From positions 372,001 to 436,000 of the forward strand of contig NZ_KB905371.1 of the NCBI RefSeq assembly GCF_000378985.1: a DNA stretch of 64,000 bases. Direction: 5' to 3'. How positions within the stretch are numbered: position 1 is the first letter of the stretch; each line of letters opens with the position of its first letter. The notes under the pieces were generated by a model. That model did not search any database, was not told the origin of the DNA, and saw nothing but the letters and a program-made list of their open reading frames with translations. Both the position numbers and the translations under genes were made by a program. Positions 16,172 through 23,224 of the stretch are shown piece by piece. Origin of the DNA: Ensifer sp. BR816. GTDB taxonomy: Bacteria; Pseudomonadota; Alphaproteobacteria; Rhizobiales; Rhizobiaceae.

Positions 16172-16980
16172 TTGTTACTGCCCTCAATCTTGATGCCAAC
16201 AGCGTCTCGCAAATCTGGCTTCAGAGCCTCACCGAATAATGCCACTGAACGATCATGCAGGAAATCCAGCTCGGTTCGAATTGCGTCGACACCTAACTCC
16301 GTCTCTGCAGGTACCCGCAACTCCACGAGAGTATATATGTTCATAGCCCGCACAACGCCATCGTCCTGCGGGCGGTCGACAGCATCGAAGTTACGATTAA
16401 TCAACAGCGGCATATCATTTCGCGACTCAAACCAACCGAGATGAGAATGCCAAGAAGCACCGCCGCGAATATTATAGGCAGGCAGTGCTGCATCGAACTG
16501 ATGAAACAGGTCGCTTGCATCAGCTTCACTGGGCTCCCCATCGAATATGAACTGATCCCAGTACTCAAGTCGCATGCTGCCGACAGACACGATACCCATC
16601 GCAGCATCCAGAGGCTTTTCAAAGAGATCCCAGAACCGAGATCTCGTATTCTCCCATCGGCTATATTCACCAGCTAGATATCCGAACACCATATCCCGAT
16701 AACCAGCCTCCTCCGCGAGGCGTTGGCCATCGTGTCGCTTCAACACCCAACCATTTGCCCTTGGCGGTTCGGGGTAACTAGCCTGAATGTGCGGAGCGAT
16801 CGTGATCTGCTGAACAGAACTTGCGGCCCTCTCGACCGCGTCGAACCCCAAGTCGAGTGCGATTGAGGTAATGGGCGTTGCAGCGCGCGCTAAAGCCTTG
16901 TCGGAGAGCTGGGCATCAAACTGCACTAGCACCCGAACACGATCAATTGCATGCGCTTCATGCAGCGGCTTCCAAGGCAT
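16168..16980 (-). CDS. TIGR04255-like protein, first gene of the operon (270 aa)
   Basis: The protein resembles the sporadically distributed TIGR04255 family, which is about this length. Supporting features are the spaced PEPPRANGWVLKRHDG segment near residue 70, YSRWENTRSRFWDLFEKPLDA around 110-130, a following IVSVGSMRLEYWDQFIFDG and a C-terminal two-strand/helix region with LDFLHDRSVALFGEAL. The family has no firmly established biochemical role, though its members often lie in variable genome islands. Here it starts a three-gene minus-strand operon with an ATGA overlap to the next gene. A palindrome upstream (17,023-17,038) is a candidate operator. Confidence 0.65.
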   Translation of the reverse strand: MPWKPLHEAHAIDRVRVLVQFDAQLSDKALARAATPITSIALDLGFDAVERAASSVQQITIAPHIQASYPEPPRANGWVLKRHDGQRLAEEAGYRDMVFGYLAGEYSRWENTRSRFWDLFEKPLDAAMGIVSVGSMRLEYWDQFIFDGEPSEADASDLFHQFDAALPAYNIRGGASWHSHLGWFESRNDMPLLINRNFDAVDRPQDDGVVRAMNIYTLVELRVPAETELGVDAIRTELDFLHDRSVALFGEALKPDLRDAVGIKIEGSNK

Positions 16981-17022
16981 TTGCAGACCCTATTCATCCC
17001 CTAGGCGGGGCTTTTCTCACTT

Positions 17023-17038
17023 TGACAGGCATTTGTCA
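17023..17038 (-). promoter_or_regulatory. Inverted repeat upstream of the three-gene operon
   Basis: TGACA-GGCATT-TGTCA lies about 45 bases upstream of the first start codon at 16,980. A TTGACA on the minus strand at about 17,064-17,069 could be a -35 element. A possible operator; no regulator is identified. Confidence 0.35.
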
Positions 17039-17094
17039 CTAGTTGGTTTAAAAACGCCCTTGTCAAGTAGCTACAACGGCGGAGCATTAGTGCG

Positions 17095-18093
17095 TCAATC
17101 ACGAGATATGGCCCCCAAATTCAGCGATTTGGAAGATCTGCGCATCATCCGCCCGCTCCCTATCCCCTTGAATGACGGGTGCCGGAGCTTCCCGTCGTCC
17201 GTCCAGGCGAAATACTCGATCTCGGCTACGACCCGCGGCTCGCAAAACACCGCGCCCTTGCGCTTCAGATTGACCGCCGGCGCGTCGGTCGCAATCTCCT
17301 CGAGCAGCTTGCGCAATTTGCGTGCAAGCTCTTGGGTCCAGCCGGTTCCGACACCGCCGACATAGACGAGGGCGCCGCCTCTTCTCGCCGCCAGCAGTAG
17401 CCGGCCGATCCCGTCAGGCGCGGTCGACGGCTCGAAGCCGACGATCGCGAAGCTGTCGCGGCGCTTGCACTTGATCTTCAGCCACCAAGGATGGCGTCCG
17501 GAGCGATAGGGACGCGCGCGATGCTTGGCGATAATGCCTTCGAGACCGTGCGCGCAGGCGATCCGCAGCAGTTCGTCGCCATCCGCTTCGACTTCCTCCG
17601 AAAGCCGGATGGCACCTTCGCGGCCGGCGACGATCGTCTCAAGCAACTGCCGGCGTTCACGCTGCGGCAGGCGGCGCAGGTCGCAGCCGTCGAGATAGAG
17701 AAGGTCGAAGGCGAAGAGGACGATCTCGCCGGGCTCGTGCGCGGCCGGACGGCGGCCGAGTGCCCGCTGCAGCATGCCGAAGTCGGATCGGCCCTTGTCG
17801 TCGAGCACAACCGCCTCGCCGTCGAGAATGGCGGTCCTGAGCCCGAGCTGCGGCGCCTCGGCGGCTATCGACGGAAAGCGGTTCGTCCAGTCATAACCGC
17901 CGCGCGTGATGATGCGGATACTGCCCGGCTCGATATGCACAGCGATCCGGTATCCGTCCCATTTCACCTCAAAGGCCCATTCTAGCCCCTTCGGCGGCCG
18001 ATCGACGAGCATCGCGACGCAAGGATCGACCCGCGCCGGCATAGGGTCTGGTGGAGGCGTATCGGGCGGTTTCTTCGAAGGTGCTTTTGCCAT
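17095..18093 (-). CDS. ATP-dependent DNA ligase, LigD-type ligase domain alone
   Basis: The adenylation motif KWDGYR lies at about residues 44-49, with Lys44 as the AMP acceptor. Later motifs include ILDGEAVVLD, FDLLYLDG, EGIIAKHRARPYRSGRHPWWLKIK (cited as EGIIAKHRARPY) and an OB-fold C-terminus (YVGGVGTGWT, then EIEYFAWTDDGKLRHPSF). This is the ligase core used in bacterial non-homologous end joining. Polymerase and nuclease domains of full LigD are absent and no Ku gene lies nearby. I prefer the start at 18,093 (MAKAPSKKPP); one at 18,120 would add nine residues. It may repair breaks on its own or with Ku proteins from elsewhere in the genome. Confidence 0.85.
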   Translation of the reverse strand: MAKAPSKKPPDTPPPDPMPARVDPCVAMLVDRPPKGLEWAFEVKWDGYRIAVHIEPGSIRIITRGGYDWTNRFPSIAAEAPQLGLRTAILDGEAVVLDDKGRSDFGMLQRALGRRPAAHEPGEIVLFAFDLLYLDGCDLRRLPQRERRQLLETIVAGREGAIRLSEEVEADGDELLRIACAHGLEGIIAKHRARPYRSGRHPWWLKIKCKRRDSFAIVGFEPSTAPDGIGRLLLAARRGGALVYVGGVGTGWTQELARKLRKLLEEIATDAPAVNLKRKGAVFCEPRVVAEIEYFAWTDDGKLRHPSFKGIGSGRMMRRSSKSLNLGAISRD

Positions 18094-18234
18094 GCACCCA
18101 TTAACGCACAGGTCAGTCAAGCGGTCGCATTGACTGTTCGGCTGATGGGAACATATTCAGAACGCGATCGGGCGAAACGGCGCGCCATCCACAACATGCG
18201 GGATATCAATAACCTCGAACGAGGAGGATCACGC

Positions 18235-18528
18235 ATGCCGGAAAAATTAAAGACGCTTACCGAATTCACCCTGCCGCACATGATCCTGAACTGCTCGCAT
18301 TGCGGACGCCGCGGCCGCTACAACGTGGCAGGGCTGATCGAGACGCATGGCCCCGATATGCCAATCCGAGATTTCATCGACACGCTCGGCCGCAGCTGCC
18401 ATCGCTGGACGCACCCGGCGGAACATCAAAGGTGTGGCCTCGGCTGCGATGACCTGGTCTACATGTTCATGCCAAAGCCGGCCGCCGACGGCTATGCCGA
18501 TCAGATGCAGCGCCAAGTCGTCCCGTGA
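18235..18528 (+). CDS. Small zinc-finger-like protein (97 aa)
   Basis: A strong AGGAGG ribosome site lies before the ATG. The product has CSHCGRRGRYN (residues 19-29) and later CHRWTHPAEHQRCGLGCDDL, giving five cysteines and several histidines that could bind zinc. Similar short proteins are common in rhizobial genomes and plasmids, with no known role. It is followed closely by a bidirectional terminator. Confidence 0.6.
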   Translation: MPEKLKTLTEFTLPHMILNCSHCGRRGRYNVAGLIETHGPDMPIRDFIDTLGRSCHRWTHPAEHQRCGLGCDDLVYMFMPKPAADGYADQMQRQVVP

Positions 18529-18552
18529 GCGTTGCAGACGAGTTGCATAAAC

Positions 18553-18588
18553 AAAAAAAGGGCCACCTTCAAAGTGGCCCTACTTTTT
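18553..18588. terminator. Bidirectional terminator hairpin
   Basis: GGGCCAC-CTTCAAA-GTGGCCC with a run of A on the left and CTACTTTTT on the right. It would end transcription of the zinc-finger-like gene that stops at 18,528. Confidence 0.75.
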
Positions 18589-19075
18589 GCAAGTCAGCTA
18601 AGGAACGTGATAAGGCGAGAGAGCTGTCAAACACCTGTCAACCGCCTGAAAAATTACCCTGCAAACAGCTTCGGGACCCGCTGGACGGTTCGCCTTTTCC
18701 CCGCCGCGACAAGTGCCCCGGTCGCTTCCGAGCGACATCGCGGGGTTGGCTCCCCTCCACATTTCTATCGGAGTCGACCCTGATAGGCAGCGCTTCCGTC
18801 TCCTCCCCTGCAGGAGCGCTGCCTATCATGCGCTTCTTCACGCGCTTTATGTGTGCGACTGGCTCTTGATGGCCCGCCGCGATCACGACACATCCTACAG
18901 AGACCACTCAGTCGCCCCATTCTTATCGAGGGGGAACACCTTCCTGACGCCGGGATCACCTGCCTCGTCGAATTACGCAATGTACCCGATATCGCTCAAA
19001 ACCGTCTCTGGGCCAACGATGTGCCAGCTTAAAAGTCGATGACCATATTCGGTGCAATTCAAAAATATAGGTGGA
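18589..19075. other. Gap with a long inverted repeat, no clear gene
   Basis: Open frames here are short and unlike known proteins. The notable feature is a perfect 14-base inverted repeat, TGATAGGCAGCGCT at 18,781-18,794 and AGCGCTGCCTATCA at 18,815-18,828, separated by a 20-base loop. It could form a stable hairpin or mark a lost insertion or binding site. Confidence 0.45.
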
Positions 19076-19333
19076 TTATTCCAAGTAGTTGCCGTCGTCG
19101 TCGGATTCACTGCCACGATCTGGATCTTCGACGTACGCCTGGCAGCCCTCGTTGAACGACGAACTGTTTCCACTGCAGTCGCTCTCGTCAGTGACGCTAT
19201 TTTCTTCGGCCCATTCGTAGCCAGCCTTATGACCGGAACAGTCCTCGGTGCATTCGTAGCCGCCAAACGTTTGCGCGACAGCGGGTAGCGAGGCTGAGGC
19301 AAACAGCACTCCGGAAATCACCAATACTCTCAT
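19076..19333 (-). CDS. Small secreted cysteine-containing protein (85 aa)
   Basis: An N-terminal signal peptide (MRVLVISGVLFASASLPAVAQ, cleavage after AVAQ) precedes a short acidic mature part with four cysteines: YECTEDCSGHKAGYEW, then SDCSGN and FNEGCQAYV. Two disulphides are likely in the periplasm. The pattern recurs in small rhizobial proteins of unknown role. Its start lies 35 bases from the end of the 19,369-20,301 gene on the same strand, so it could be read with it. Confidence 0.65.
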   Translation of the reverse strand: MRVLVISGVLFASASLPAVAQTFGGYECTEDCSGHKAGYEWAEENSVTDESDCSGNSSSFNEGCQAYVEDPDRGSESDDDGNYLE

Positions 19334-19368
19334 CGTTGCTCCTCTTCGGCATCTCGCACGGTTGTTGG

Positions 19369-20301
19369 CTACGCGGCCTCTCTTTGAAGAAGATGGTCGC
19401 CGATCTGCGCGACGGACAGCATGGGGCGGAAACGAAGTTCCTCTTGGTCTGCCTGTCGCTCGAGTTCGCGAACACTCTCGAAGATCTTATCGACTTGGCG
19501 CTGGTTGAGCTGCGGGTCGTTAGCGGGAGGATGCTGCACTAACATCTCATGCTCCCGCCTCAACAGGCGGCCACGTTCATCGTCGCGAGCGACCTTCAGA
19601 TCCCACATGCGACGCTTTATCCGATCGATCGAAGCAGTGTAGCCACTAGGCGAGAGAACAGCGAAATTCGCCACAAGTTGTGCACCGGCGAAGTCGATAT
19701 GCACCCCGTGCGCGTTGCCACGGCGACGCCGAGCGTTGGTTAGAATATCGTGACTGAACGCAGCTTTCAGCTGAGGGTTTCGCTCCGCGACATAGCGAAG
19801 CAACAGTCCGCCGAGCCTGTCGCTCGCTTGATCAGACGCGAGTGCGTCGAGCTCCATTGGAGGGAGTTCAGTGTAGGCTACCGCCAACTGCGAGTTTTCC
19901 TGCTCTGGTGCATATAGTGAAGACATACCGGCCAGCCATGATCTGGCTATGGCCTCGAGCGACTGCCCCTCTGCCTCCTGCGGCGAGCCAAGCATGATGC
20001 CTGACGTTGGCATTTGGTATCTGTTTGGCAAGGTTGGGTTGGCAGCGAGATCGGCAGCCAGTTCATCTAAAGAGATCTCAATGGCCAATATCGCGCCCGC
20101 CGCCTGACTGCCGTAAAAGCACTCGAGCCTGTTCAGGCGATTAGCGCGTTCCATATGCGATGTGCTTCCGTCGAAAACGATGGCGGCTACGACAAATTGT
20201 TCCGGCGATCCGAGCAGCGGTTGGTAGATAACAGGAGTGCGCTTTGCACGCACTAAGCCCTGGTCGGGGTAGGGAAACATTGATTGGGTCAACTTGATCA
20301 C
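19369..20301 (-). CDS. Unknown partner of the HipA-like kinase (310 aa)
   Basis: I do not recognise this family. The start ATG overlaps the stop of the upstream kinase gene (ATGA at 20,298-20,301), so the two are translationally coupled and probably work together. The N-terminal half has YQPLLGSPEQFVVAAIVFD and an LECFYGSQAAGAILAIEI stretch; the C-terminal half is a long charged helix (RIKRRMWDLKVARDDERGRL, then KIFESVRELERQADQEELRF) suggesting a coiled coil. HipA-like kinases of this group are often paired with a second protein of unknown role; this might be its counterpart. No signal peptide or membrane helix. Confidence 0.5.
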   Translation of the reverse strand: MIKLTQSMFPYPDQGLVRAKRTPVIYQPLLGSPEQFVVAAIVFDGSTSHMERANRLNRLECFYGSQAAGAILAIEISLDELAADLAANPTLPNRYQMPTSGIMLGSPQEAEGQSLEAIARSWLAGMSSLYAPEQENSQLAVAYTELPPMELDALASDQASDRLGGLLLRYVAERNPQLKAAFSHDILTNARRRRGNAHGVHIDFAGAQLVANFAVLSPSGYTASIDRIKRRMWDLKVARDDERGRLLRREHEMLVQHPPANDPQLNQRQVDKIFESVRELERQADQEELRFRPMLSVAQIGDHLLQREAA

Positions 20302-21131
20302 GCTAGCCTCCCTAGGTGCTGTGCCGTGAGGCGTGGCGCGCTCGCCAAGCGCTCTTGCAAAAACACCAACAACGCTTCGAAGTCATCTGAGCCTAACAAG
20401 CGAGGTACATAGCTGTTTTCGCCGGTTGTGCGAAGGTCGACTTGCCTCGCCGCGTCACACACCCGCCCGATAGCGGCTGTCAGTTTATCGACTTCCTCCG
20501 AACTCAGAAGGGGTACAGTCAGGGCCGCCAGGCGGTTAATGAAGGCAGCCGATGGATCTAGGTCGGCCTTTCGCCAATTGGGTCCTGAAAAACACTGGCC
20601 ATGATCGATCATCCAAAAATTACCGCTACCCGAGAGCAGGAGATTGCCGAGATGCCGGTCTACGTTTGCGCTCCATGTGTCGAACTCATAAAGACCTGTT
20701 AGGTCCCTCTCGATGAGGCAGTCGACAATTCTTCTTACCACGGCGGCAGTGAAGCTCCCCCGCTTCGCGATTGTCGCCACGGACGGCGCGTCTACATCGC
20801 AACTCGCAAACATCACGTTCCCGCCGTCGATTGACGGGGCGTGCACAACATTCATCTGACCCGAGGGCACGAAGGCGAGATAGGCGTCCGGAACCGGCAG
20901 TTTCAAAGCCGAGCCTACCGCAGCAATCATCACTTCATTAGCGAGTTCGCGAAGGGGCAAATCCTTGATAATCGCATTCCGGACGCTGTCTCCGCCTACG
21001 AACACCTGTCCTCGGTACGTACTATGGAGATTGGCAATACCACTGTCCTTAAACGAGGTAGCGCCAGCAAGCACACGCGCAAACCCGACCGTTCCAACTG
21101 ACTTATCAATCGATGAACTGTGCGACAGCAT
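20298..21131 (-). CDS. HipA-like protein kinase (HipA_2 group)
   Basis: The 277-residue protein has a HipA-type kinase layout: IIKDLPLRELANEV near residues 54-67 (candidate nucleotide-binding Lys and Glu), LPVPDAYLAFV, a catalytic loop NVDRHLGNLL at 156-165 and a metal-binding MIDHGQCF at 174-181. HipA kinases phosphorylate cellular proteins and often act as toxins or defence effectors. This one lacks the N-subdomain of classical HipA, and no HipB-type antitoxin is adjacent. I prefer the start at 21,131; an in-frame ATG at 21,149 would read through a tract of ten G. The next gene is coupled by an ATGA overlap. Confidence 0.65.
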   Translation of the reverse strand: MLSHSSSIDKSVGTVGFARVLAGATSFKDSGIANLHSTYRGQVFVGGDSVRNAIIKDLPLRELANEVMIAAVGSALKLPVPDAYLAFVPSGQMNVVHAPSIDGGNVMFASCDVDAPSVATIAKRGSFTAAVVRRIVDCLIERDLTGLYEFDTWSANVDRHLGNLLLSGSGNFWMIDHGQCFSGPNWRKADLDPSAAFINRLAALTVPLLSSEEVDKLTAAIGRVCDAARQVDLRTTGENSYVPRLLGSDDFEALLVFLQERLASAPRLTAQHLGRLA

Positions 21132-21134
21132 CGA

Positions 21135-21144
21135 CCCCCCCCCC
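21135..21144. repeat. Homopolymer C10/G10 tract before the kinase start
   Basis: Ten consecutive C on the plus strand (G on the coding strand) lie four bases upstream of the preferred kinase ATG and inside the alternative 5' extension. Length change would move the upstream ATG out of frame and alter the spacing of the G-rich ribosome site. Confidence 0.6.
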
Positions 21145-21240
21145 TGCATTCATTGGCCTCAATAGATCATGTTTTGCCAAAAAGGCGAGAGGAATTCACG
21201 GAGATCGTTATGGTTGCGTCAATTTGCCTGGGAGGTCAGG

Positions 21241-21630
21241 CTAAACGCGGAGATTATTGCACGGACCTGACCGCTGGATGCCGATGATCTCCCAATCATC
21301 AGTACTGCTTCCGCCGCCGGCGTGGGCCGTGGCGACTAGAAGCCTGCAGGCGGACGAGCGCGTGACCGCCGGCATGACATGCGTCGCGAACAGCGTGACG
21401 TAAACCGGCGGGCCGTCCACCACGAACACCCTGCCGCTTCCGACTGGGTAGGCATTGACCGGTGTCATGCCGGTCTGCGCAATAAACTGCGTCATCGTGT
21501 AGCCATTGAGACGCGCCAGGCGGACATCAAGATCTTGTTCGACGGCCGCCTGATGCTCCGCGTTCGTTTGACAGCCCGCTAAAACGAACGCGACCGTAAG
21601 GACGATTGAGAGCGTGCCTGATACTCGCAT
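21241..21630 (-). CDS. Predicted lipoprotein (129 aa)
   Basis: The signal MRVSGTLSIVLTVAFVLAGC gives a lipobox LAGC with Cys20 as the lipidation site. The mature domain (VRLARLNGYTMTQFIAQTGM, then YPVGSGRVFVVDGPPVYVTL and a CRLLVATA) is compact and beta-rich with three further cysteines at most, typical of small rhizobial envelope lipoproteins. No family name or function can be given. It ends a short gap after the kinase operon, on the same strand, and is separated from it by 110 bases. Confidence 0.6.
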   Translation of the reverse strand: MRVSGTLSIVLTVAFVLAGCQTNAEHQAAVEQDLDVRLARLNGYTMTQFIAQTGMTPVNAYPVGSGRVFVVDGPPVYVTLFATHVMPAVTRSSACRLLVATAHAGGGSSTDDWEIIGIQRSGPCNNLRV

Positions 21631-21639
21631 TCATCACCC

Positions 21640-22880
21640 TTACGCGAAGGTATCCGGATCAGAGGGTTTGTTGGTCTTCGGCTTTTTCGGTTCACAGTAG
21701 TTCGCCCAGGCAAACATCAGTTTACGACGCTTCTCGAGCGCGTCGCTGCGGCGGTAGGCGCGCTCCGTCTCGTCGCCAACCACATGCGCCAAGGCTGCTT
21801 CGGCGAGCTCCCGGGGGAAGTTGGTGCATTCTTCGCACCAATCGCGGAAGGATGAGCGGAAACCGTGCACGGTGGCGTCGACCTTCATCCGTCGCAGGAT
21901 CATGTCCATCGCCATACCCGAGAGGGGTTTATCTTCCTTGTTGCCCGGGAAAACGAACGCGTCTGGTGCAGTGCCGGCGGTAGCCATTTCCTCGAGGATC
22001 GCCAATGTGCGAGGCGTGAGCGGCGTTCGATGCTCCCGACTGGCCTTCATTCGCTCGCCTGGTACGGTCCACACCGCGGCTTTGCGATCGACCTCCTTCC
22101 ATTTCATCCCGTAAGTCTCGCCCGAGCGAGCAGCGGTCTATATCGTGAATTCGCGAGCTCGCGCCGCTGTGGCCGACCGCGAGCGCAGATCCCCTACGAA
22201 AGCTGGAACCTCAGCATAGGGCATCGCGGCATGGTGCCCTCGCATCAGCTTTTTACGCTTCGGCAACAGGTTTGCCAGATGACCGCGCCACAGAGCCGGG
22301 TTCTCACCGGTGCGATGGCCTTTTGCCTTTGCGGCGTCGAGCACACGTTCAATCCGCCCACGGAGGCGAGAGGCAGTCTCTGATTTCGTCAGCCATATCG
22401 GCTTGAGCACCTCCAACACATCCGCGGTCGTGATTTCGTTGACCGGCTTCTTCCGAAGAGGTGCCGCATACTCGGTCAACGTCATGGTCCATTGTGCGAT
22501 GTGCTTCGCGTTCCGGAACTGCGGCTTCATCGTCTCAACGAACTCGTCGGCCATGTCTCCGAAGGTGGGCACGGCAGTCGGCGCGGCTTTCTTCGCGGCG
22601 ATCGGATCGATGTTCGCCTGGAGGTTTTTGCGTGCCTCGGCGGCAAGCTCTCGCGCCCGCGCGAGGGGAACTGAAGTGAGCCTGCCTACCCCATTTCTTT
22701 CAGAGTGCCGTCCCGGCGATAAAGGAACACCCATCGCTTCGAACCGGGTCTTTCGGTCCCGTTCTTGTCGACAGTGGGTCGATCGACGCCGAGGTACAAC
22801 CCATCTCCATCACCGTGCCGGCCGGGCTTCGTGATCGATGTCACGGACCTCGCGGTGAGTTTGTTGATCTGCCGTGCCAT
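21640..22880 (-). pseudogene. int: Tyrosine-recombinase integrase with frameshift and nonsense codon
   Basis: Three blocks together give a P4-type integrase of about 410 residues. The N-terminus is MARQINKLTARSVTSITKPG, with the arm-binding DUF4102-like fold. The middle is the core-binding region (FGDMADEFVETMKPQFRNAK), and the C-terminal catalytic block holds AARSGETYGMKWKEVD, HGFRSSFRDW, and ALAHVVGDETERAYRRSD with the tyrosine. The reading frame shifts near 22,690-22,700 (after LKEMG). A TAG at 22,138-22,140 sits three codons before the first catalytic arginine. The enzyme is therefore very probably dead, which fixes the element in place. Its start lies next to the nifB-side boundary. Confidence 0.85.
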
Positions 22881-22913
22881 TTTTGCCCCAACTTTTACCC
22901 CAACGATTGACAA

Positions 22914-23081
22914 TCATTCTATGGGATAAGCTGAGACCAGGAAAGACGGCTGATTGGCTAAATAGCTGTCATATATGGATAAAACTGGACGTCGCTAGAT
23001 GCCATGAGATGGTAGTTTGGCGGACCCCTTCTCCCCCTAAACGCTTGAGACGCGCCGCCTTTTAACCGCCTTGTTGTCCAT
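22914..23081. other. Boundary between element and nifB regulatory region
   Basis: Too short for a gene. Somewhere here lies the right junction of the inserted element. No repeat matching the left side was found. Confidence 0.35.
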
Positions 23082-23187
23082 TGTCGAAAGCCTGACAAAA
23101 CGATGTCGGGGGGAGCAAATGGAGGGAATCGGACAAAAAACTAACCCATTGAAATAAATACATCTTCTCGTTGGCATGGCTCTTGCT
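23082..23187 (+). promoter_or_regulatory. NifA site and sigma-54 promoter of nifB
   Basis: TGT-CGAAAGCCTG-ACA at 23,082-23,097 is an exact NifA site. TGGCATGGCTCTTGCT at 23,172-23,187 is a near-ideal -24/-12 element. The whole promoter lies to the right of the inserted element, so nifB remains under NifA control despite being separated from nifA. Confidence 0.92.
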
Positions 23188-23224
23188 GTTTGAACCGCGA
23201 CGTTACGCAGCAACGGAGCCTTCA

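Larger units (their letters stand above)
10553..22913. mobile_element. Inserted element separating nifA from nifB (approximate ends)
   Basis: In related rhizobial clusters nifA is normally followed directly by nifB. Here about 12.4 kb lies between them. It contains a serine recombinase, an excisionase-like protein, a tyrosine integrase at the right end, and cargo unrelated to nitrogen fixation. The integrase next to the right boundary suggests an integrative element whose attachment site lies between about 22,880 and 23,080. I could not find a convincing direct repeat shared with the left end, so both ends are approximate. The integrase is disabled by a frameshift and a nonsense codon, so the element should no longer excise by its own enzyme. 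Confidence 0.65.

Noticed and set aside
17491..17985. Plus-strand frame opposite the ligase gene
   Set aside because: Shadow of the ligase frame; no start signal or family match.
22914..23081. Attachment-site repeat for the inserted element
   Set aside because: Compared with 10,553-10,780 by eye; only short partial matches such as cccctctcc were found, not enough to call att sites.
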